DNA of 64,000 nucleotides from contig NC_081415.1 of NCBI RefSeq assembly GCF_030272615.1, positions 513,575,034-513,639,033 of the forward strand, given 5' to 3'. The position numbers were made by a program, and so were the translations under genes. This DNA is from Cryptomeria japonica. Taxonomy: Eukaryota > Streptophyta > Pinopsida > Cupressales > Cupressaceae. Shown here in pieces: positions 58,062 through 64,000 of this stretch. The notes beneath the pieces were generated by a model that made no database searches, was not told the DNA's origin, and saw nothing but the letters and a program-made list of their open reading frames with translations. Position 1 is the stretch's first letter. Every line of letters begins with the position of its first letter.

Positions 58062-58829
58062 TGAAGTAGTCACCGGCTAGGAGGGACCTCAAAGAGATCA
58101 GTCTAGACTAGTCAGCAAGAGTAAACATAATGGAAACACATGGAAATGAGGAGGAAATGCAGAATAGATTGAATTATATCATGAGAAGTGATTACAACCA
58201 ATTGGTAACAACTGGGTTACAAAAACCATCTCATAGGCCTATTAAAACATGCTCAAAATATAGAACAGGTCACAACCAGGACCTCAAATCTTAAGATCTA
58301 TCTTATATTCTTAGTATAACTTCTTGATTCCATTGTAATTCTCTATTATAATTATTTATATGATCGAAGGGAATCCAGTCAGCCGAAAAAGAGATCAAAA
58401 ATAGAAGAACAAGACCTAACATGCAAAACCAATAAGGTCAGCCTCCGCCAAAGAAATTCCTCCATAAAATCCAAAGGATGAAATGTAGATCATGGGAAAA
58501 GGTTGGTCACATGCTAAGGAACATCAGAATCAATGCTCAAGGCTCCATAGCCTACAGAAGGGATCTGGTAGATCACCAATGCAAATAGGTCTAGGTAACT
58601 GATAATAGAAAACTATCTCAGCAACCAGTAGTGATAACTTGCCAGAAAATGATCTAAATGCTCCATGGTTCAAGAATAAGGAAGATGATCAAGTCTTCAA
58701 GAAAAATCTATATCCACAAGTTCTAGTGAGTCAAATATAGGACACACAGAAAGAAATGGTGAAATTGCAAACAAAAAGGAAATATTTTTGGTTGATGCAA
58801 GATTGCTATGAATTGGGGATGCTCCTACA
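58062..58829 (-). repeat. Gypsy2 5' LTR
   Basis: Plus-strand ends are TGAAGTAGTCACC and GATGCTCCTACA; partner of 52605-53384. Confidence 0.92.
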
Positions 58830-59586
58830 TTATCATTCCAGTAAAGTTACATTGCAAGTTCACAACTAATTTTGAAGATATTAAATTTTCTATTGTGGAG
58901 GGGTCCAATGAAAGGTTAAAATTTGATTTTGAGGAATTTAGAGGCCCCCCAAAACTCTAAAAAGTGGTCATAAATGGCATAGTCATTTACAAGGTAATAG
59001 AGCACTTCGTGAGATTCCCGATGCTTCAAACGATTTGTCAATAGGACACATGGTTCTCAAATTATGGCCTCCATAAATTTGTACTCCTCAAATAGGAAAT
59101 ATAAAATCCATCAGACACATAAATGAGATGTAAAAAGGGAGGGACACATTATAGGGCATCTAGAAGGGAGATAAGGTCGGCTACACCTTATTGGGTGGTT
59201 TTAGCTCATGGTTTTGTAATAACATTTAACGGTTTCTTATATTGTATCTCATATATATGAGGTGCATGAGATAGTGGTTGTGTGTAAAAGTCTTATAGCT
59301 ATTGAGTTACCTCCAAATCTCTGATTAGTGGTACTCCTGTGAAGAGATTTCTTTGCAAGTATATTTTAATTTGTTTTTTACTGTGGAAGAATATAATGGG
59401 TGGCTTTTGGAGTGTGTGGTTTTTCTCCCGATAGGGTTTTCCCCACATAAATCATTGTGTTATGGTTTGAATGTTATTATATCTATTTTGGTTTTCTATA
59501 ACTATTGTGATGATCTGTAAAAGTTTTGCATTACCCTCCTATTAAGGTTAGTGTAGGAATGTGTTCCTCTACTTGACTTCCTTACA

Positions 59587-60027
59587 GGTGATACTGGTAA
59601 GACTCTTTATGAGCTATGGTTTGGTCATGTTCCTACTGGAAGAGTTTTTAGAATTTTTGGTAGCAAGTGTTATATCAAGAGAGATGAGGATATAGGGAAG
59701 TTTGATGCAAGAAGTGATGAAGTAATTTTCTTGGGATATTCAACAAAGTACAAATCCTACTGGTGCTACAATAAGAGACTGAGGAAGATAGTGGAAAGTG
59801 AAAATGTGAAAGTTCATGAGAACTATGGAAAAGAGATAAGAGTTTACAGATATGATGATCAAAATGTTGTTTTGACACTAAATCAAATAGAAAAATTGAA
59901 GCAGAATGATCTGGTAGAGACTGTTAATCTGGATGTTGTTGTTGTCGGTGAAGAGGTACAGGAACTTGAAAATCAGAACAATCAAAAGACTTTGAGGTAT
60001 GTAAGATTGAATCACTCTGAAAATTAG
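59587..60027 (+). pseudogene. Copia4 integrase, C-terminal part
   Basis: Resumes as GKTLYELWFGHVPTGRVFRI then FGSKCYIKRDEDIGKFDARS and DEVIFLGYSTKYKSYWCYNK, the Copia integrase C-terminal signature (GKFD--S-E--FLGYS). An acidic linker (VVVVGEEVQELENQNNQKTL) leads to RYVRLNHSEN and a TAG at 60025. Confidence 0.9.
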
Positions 60028-60051
60028 ATTATTGGTGATAAAAATAAAGGT

Positions 60052-61640
60052 GTGATGACTAAAAGAAGGCTAGTTGCTAAAGAGGTATGTTTGATTTCTA
60101 AAATTGAACCTAAAGATGTTGTTGAAGCTTGCAAAGATGAAAATTGGATAAAGGCTACGGAAGAAGAATTAGATCAGATTGAAAATAACAACAAATGGGA
60201 GCTTATGCCTAGATCTAAAGATAAGAATGTGATTCATACTAAATGGGTATTTAGGAACAAATTAAATGAAGTTGATGAAGTTGTTAGAAATAAAGAAAGA
60301 CTAGTATGTTAAGGGTATTCACAGAAAGAAGGAATTTATTATGAGGAGACTTTTTCTCTAGTAGCTAGACTTGAAGTTGTTAGACTATTGCTTGCATATG
60401 CTACCTAATGATTTCAAGGTATATCAAATGGATGCAAAGTGAACCTTTTTGAATGGTGATCTTGAGGAAGAATTCTAGATTGAACAACCTGATGGATTTT
60501 CATTATCAGATGATGGTGACATGGCATGCAAACTGAAGAAATCTCTTTATGGATTGAGACAAGCCCCTAGAGTCTGGTATGCTAGATTGGATAAATATTT
60601 GTTGAAATTAGGATTTAATAAAGGCACTGCTAATAGTAATCTATATTTTAAGATTTAGAATAATAACATCTTAATTGTTGAAGTTTTTATTTATGATATT
60701 ATCTTTGGAGGATATGATAACTTGAGTATGAAGTTTATCGGTGATATACAAAAGGAGTTTGAAATGTCTATGAAAGGAGAGATGAAATTTTTCTTAGCTT
60801 TACAAATTTCATAGACTAGAAAAGGTATTTTTATATCTCAAACTAAATATGTAATGGAATTTATGAAGAAGTTTGGGTTAGAAGACTCCAAACCAGTTGG
60901 AATTCCTATGGTGACTGGTTGCAAATTATCTAAAAATAATGAATCTCTGAAAGATAATTACACTTGTATAGATCTATAGTTGGTGGACTGTTATATCTTA
61001 CTTAGGCTAGATCGGACATTACACATGTTGTGTGCGTGGCTTCTAGATATCAAGATGATCCAAAAGAGAGTCATGTCACTACTGTAAAAAAGATTTTCAG
61101 ATATTTTAAAGGAAATGTGGATTATGGTTTGTGGTATCTGAGGAATGATGATTTCATGTTATATGCTTACACTGATGCTGATTGGGTTAGTGATGTTGAT
61201 GACTAGAAGAGTACCTCTGGTGGTTCATTCTTTTTGGGTAAGAAATTGGTTTCATGGGCTAGTAAGAAACAAGATTCAGTGTCCCTATCTAGTGTTGAAG
61301 CTAAATACATTGCTTCTGCTAGTAATTGCACTCGGGTAGTTTGGATGAAGCAAATGCAGAAGGATATCTGAGTTATATATGATGATCCTACTGCCATATA
61401 TTATGATAATTCTAGTACTATTAATACGTCAAAGAACTTGGTGAAACATTCAAAGATTAAACATGTATCAATCAAGTATCATTTCTTGAGAGAAAAAGTC
61501 AGTGAAGAGGAAGTGAAGTTGGACTATATGTCTACAAAGGAATAAATTGCTGATATTTTTACTAAGCCTTTTCCTATAAATACATTTATCTATTTGAGAG
61601 ACAAGTTAGGGGTATCCACCCCTCCTAATGAGAACTAGAT
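60052..61640 (+). pseudogene. Copia4 reverse transcriptase and RNase H
   Basis: [30 protein letters not shown] with a stop and TFLNGDLEEE, SLYGLRQAPRVWYARLDKYL. The catalytic stretch reads FIYDIIFGG where FVDDIIFGG is expected, so the first Asp is Tyr. RNase H near 61150-61620: YTDADWVSDVDD, STSGGSFFLGKKLVSWASKK, VEAKYIASASNCTR, IKHVSIKYHFLREKVSEEEV and IADIFTKPFPINTFIYLRDK. About ten stops or shifts occur, many at former Gln or Trp codons. Confidence 0.92.
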
Positions 61641-61940
61641 GCATTGAGTTGCATCAATCTGGTGGACTTCATAGTCTTATCCTTTTGTCCAAATTGATGA
61701 GTTGATGTTGCTACTCTGTGGGAGTAGTCAGTGTGTTTTAGGGGGAGAGAATCATGATTTGTTTATCTATGGAGGTTTTCTATTTTGAAGACCTTTGTCA
61801 TCGATGTCAAAGTGGGAGAGAAGCATGTGAAAATTTGTTTTATCTGCTTGATCTTAGGGGGAATCTATTGGATATGTTTTCTTTCTTTGCATTGATTGTT
61901 TTTCACATTCATATGTTGCATCAATGCCAAAGGGGGATAT
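61641..61940 (+). other. Copia4 3' untranslated region and polypurine tract
   Basis: No domain seen. Ends gccaaagggggatat (61926-61940) just before the 3' LTR. Confidence 0.8.
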
Positions 61941-63150
61941 TGTTGGACATTGCTACTACTAGGATACATTGTTGTCATTGATGTCAACATATTCTTGTGA
62001 TTTATTGCTTCAATGATTGCAGATTAGTTTATTGGGATCATGGTTTGGTATATGAAATATTGCTAGTGTCATTATATCTTTTTGTACTAGTTTCGATGAT
62101 CTAGAAATCTTAATTGATCATATCATATGATCCGATTTGCAGTTTGGTGATTTCAAGAATTTGGTATTTCCTCCATTATATTCTAGTGTGATTGGATATT
62201 AAGTTGATTTTTTGGGATATTGTTTGGGATGGTCTTCTATATCTTCATTACAGATGGTTTGTGATTTGGTGCTTCGTTGGTTATCTTTCTTCATGATAGT
62301 TTCTACTGTTTGAGTAATTTTTAAGTTTAAATGTTGATCAATGAAGATTTGATAAGTTGTGTTGGCACAACTATTACTCATGATTCTAATTTTCTTCTTG
62401 GTGTTTCCTTATTATGTCCTATTTATTCTGATGATCCACACTAATTGATCTGTGAGTTTTTGGTGAGTTTGCTGAACCAGTGTTGTTCTTCGTGTTATGC
62501 AGTATTCTTGGTGATGTAGCATGTTGCGATTGACCTTTGCGAGATTTATGGTCGTGTTGCATATTTGGAGACTTTATTTAGCTCCATTTTATATCATGTA
62601 TATCAATATATTGGTCTAGTTTGTATCGTGTGATGTAATTTTGTAATTAGGTGTCGAGGGTTTAGCTAACCTTGTTGTCAAGGTTGATGAAGTGTATAAA
62701 TAGGTGGTATAGTCATGTAATTTATGTATGGAGGTTGTGTCTACATTATCAAAGAATGATGTATGTGTGAAGAAGAGAAATCATCCTTTGGTATTGTGAT
62801 TGAGTAGAGATTGAAGTGATGCAGAGTAGAAATATGTGCTTAACCAGAACTACCATCAGGCATTAGTAGATGTTGTTATTGACGTTCATTTCATTACAGA
62901 TAGTTGTCCAAACACTTTGTAAGTCAATGAGACTTCCTTGTAAGGTAGTGAACCTTCCCTAAGGGTTGTATCCTTTTGGGTTATCATATCTTGAGGTGTA
63001 AGCTCTAGGTAGTGAGCCTCAATGCAGGTGCATTCCCCATTTTAATATATTCACATACTAATGCAGATTATCATCTTATTGTGGGTAGGTTCCCACCATG
63101 GTTTTTCCCTTAATCAATTTTTCCATGTCAAAATCTTGGTGTTGTGTTAT
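61941..63150 (+). repeat. Copia4 3' LTR, 3' end cut off by CACTA C
   Basis: Starts TGTTGGACATTGCTACTAC and follows the 5' LTR to ttggtgttgtg, including tataaata at 62695 and the shared end module. At 63151 it gives way to CACTAATACATTTGG. The last 130 or so bases of the LTR must lie beyond the window. Confidence 0.9.
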
Positions 63151-63293
63151 CACTAATACATTTGGCCTCAAATTTTGATGGTGGTTTCCGACGAACAAGG
63201 CTTTATGTGATCAAATGTGATTTTTTTAAAAAGAAATGCCTGATAATGTCAAAATGTCAATGACGATGCCGATGATGTTTTCCGACGACACCC

Positions 63294-63319
63294 ATGTTAG
63301 TCAAAATTTTGACTAACAT
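63294..63319. repeat. Perfect 26-bp palindrome
   Basis: The half-site atgttagtcaaaa is followed at once by its exact reverse complement, 140 bp inside the terminus of element C. Confidence 0.95.
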
Positions 63320-63764
63320 AGGCATATTAAAAAAAAATGTGCGGGTTCAGTTGAAAACCACGTGTGATGGATTGAATTAACTCTCAACTTCCTATGCCTC
63401 TGCCAATTCCTTTGTTTCTTTTTCCTCTTTACTTGCCTCTGCCTTTGCAAATCGGGTTTGATGTTTTCTTTGCCTCTTTTCCCTCTGCCTTTTCCTCTAC
63501 CTCTACCTCCGCAAATTGGGTTGTCTAGTAGGTGAAAATGAAGGATTGAATTAACTCGTTTGGAGGGTATCAAACTATTGGAGATGGCAAAATTCTTGTA
63601 GATTTTCACATGCCATTAAATTCATGTGGATTTGTAGGTTATGTGTTTGAATCATGTAAAGTTGGTTGTAGACAAGTTCATTTTAGAGTGTGTGTCTCAT
63701 AAATTTGAGCTTGTCATCCTATCGGTATGTTCTCATTTATCTATTTTTCTTTACTCTCCTAATG

Positions 63765-64000
63765 CTAAAAGTATTGTATAAAAATTAAAAAATAAGTAAA
63801 CCCTATTTACTATACTAGAATCAATCTACTTTCTTGCTTGTAAATGAATTTTTTCCATCCCTAGTTATTGAAAAGTCTTCCAATTATTGGTTATGTTAGT
63901 TAGAGGATAAAATTATTGTATACAAATTAAAAAATAAGTAAACCCTATTTCCTATACCAGAATGAATCTGCTTGCTTGCTTGTAAATGAATGTTTTCCAT
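63765..64000. repeat. Direct tandem repeat, period about 142 bp
   Basis: aaaaataagtaaaccctatt occurs at about 63790 and 63932, and the match extends on both sides to tgcttgtaaatgaat. The second copy runs off the window. Confidence 0.85.

Larger units (their letters stand above)
52605..58829 (-). mobile_element. Gypsy2: Ty3/Gypsy chromovirus inside the solo LTR
   Basis: LTRs of 780 and 768 bp enclose gag, PR, RT, RNase H, INT and a chromodomain on the minus strand. The flanking pentamers (gcatt and ttatc) do not match, so no target duplication is visible. It is only distantly related to Gypsy1: the domain order is the same but both LTRs and proteins differ. Confidence 0.92.
52483..59586 (+). 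mobile_element. Solo LTR inserted in Copia4, itself interrupted by Gypsy2
   Basis: Without Gypsy2 the insert is 879 bp, starting TGTTGGGAAAATGGTGTC (52483-52604) and ending CTTCCTTACA (58830-59586). The flanks agtga (52478-52482) and ggtga (59587-59591) are a likely target duplication. The second part carries the shared LTR end module (59413-59465), so it is an LTR and not other DNA. No second LTR or internal region of this family is present, which is the mark of LTR-LTR recombination. Confidence 0.8.
48942..63150 (+). mobile_element. Copia4: Ty1/Copia element, interrupted by a solo LTR and Gypsy2, 3' LTR cut by CACTA C
   Basis: LTRs at 48942-50280 and 61941-63150, gag at 50337, PR and INT to 52482, INT resuming at 59587, RT and RNase H to about 61640, and a polypurine tract at 61926. 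Domain order and motifs are Copia. Many stops are present in every domain. Copia4 differs from Copia1 and Copia2 in its LTR sequence and gag. Confidence 0.93.
63151..64000. mobile_element. CACTA-like element C, left end
   Basis: Starts CACTAATACATTTGGCC, the terminal wording of elements A and B, and has subterminal ttccgacga units at 63220 and 63281. Preceding tat (63148-63150) would be the 3-bp target duplication. No transposase is seen in the 850 bp present; a pyrimidine-rich stretch of cctctgcctttt type lies at 63390-63510. Confidence 0.68.

Noticed and set aside
1-64000. CRISPR arrays or bacterial-type operons
   Set aside because: No regularly spaced short repeats of that kind. Everything recognisable is plant nuclear transposon DNA.

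Overview
The window is AT-rich plant nuclear DNA made almost wholly of nested, decayed transposable elements. I see no intact host gene, rRNA, tRNA or CRISPR array. Several things point to a seed plant with a large genome, most likely a gymnosperm (conifer): stacked long Copia and chromodomain-Gypsy elements, a CACTA transposase with plant-type domains, fragments of a plant DRM-type DNA methyltransferase, and PLS-type PPR repeats whose wording resembles conifer PPR proteins. The conifer assignment is inference.

Layout. 1-3109 is the right part of a CACTA-like element (A). It holds fragments of a DRM (domains rearranged methyltransferase) gene arranged as inverted repeats: a short hairpin over motif I (292-518) and a 750-bp-arm palindrome over an upstream MTase segment (928-2785). 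3110-23671 is a second CACTA element (B), whose coding is on the minus strand: a TNP2-type transposase at 16650-20960, a second ORF split between 15820-16247 and 3110-4040, a PPR gene fragment at 22480-23176, and a terminus at 23671. Element A sits inside B's second ORF. Copia1 (4099-15554) also sits inside that ORF. The internally deleted Copia2 (10589-14395) sits inside Copia1's 3' LTR with a perfect 5-bp target duplication.

23672-44216 is a tandem LTR-internal-LTR-internal-LTR array of an element with no recognisable pol. It has a coiled-coil/zinc-knuckle gag-like ORF and a long second ORF of unknown function. CACTA B ends inside its first LTR, and chromovirus Gypsy1 (31469-40798, itself with three LTR pieces) interrupts its second unit. 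44217-48299 is AT-rich DNA in which I recognise nothing, followed by a degraded LTR-like stretch. 48942-63150 is Copia4. A solo LTR lies in its integrase, and chromovirus Gypsy2 (52605-58829) lies in that solo LTR. A third CACTA-like end (C) begins at 63151 inside Copia4's 3' LTR and runs off the window.

How the parts relate. No set of genes here works as a pathway. The order of insertion can be read: the gag-only array, then CACTA B, then A and Copia1, then Copia2; and Copia4, then the solo-LTR element, then Gypsy2, with C independently in Copia4's LTR. The one arrangement with possible regulatory meaning is the double inverted repeat of DRM methyltransferase sequence. If transcribed, it would form double-stranded RNA matching the host enzyme of RNA-directed DNA methylation. 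That is a hypothesis; the sequence shows only the structure and the homology.
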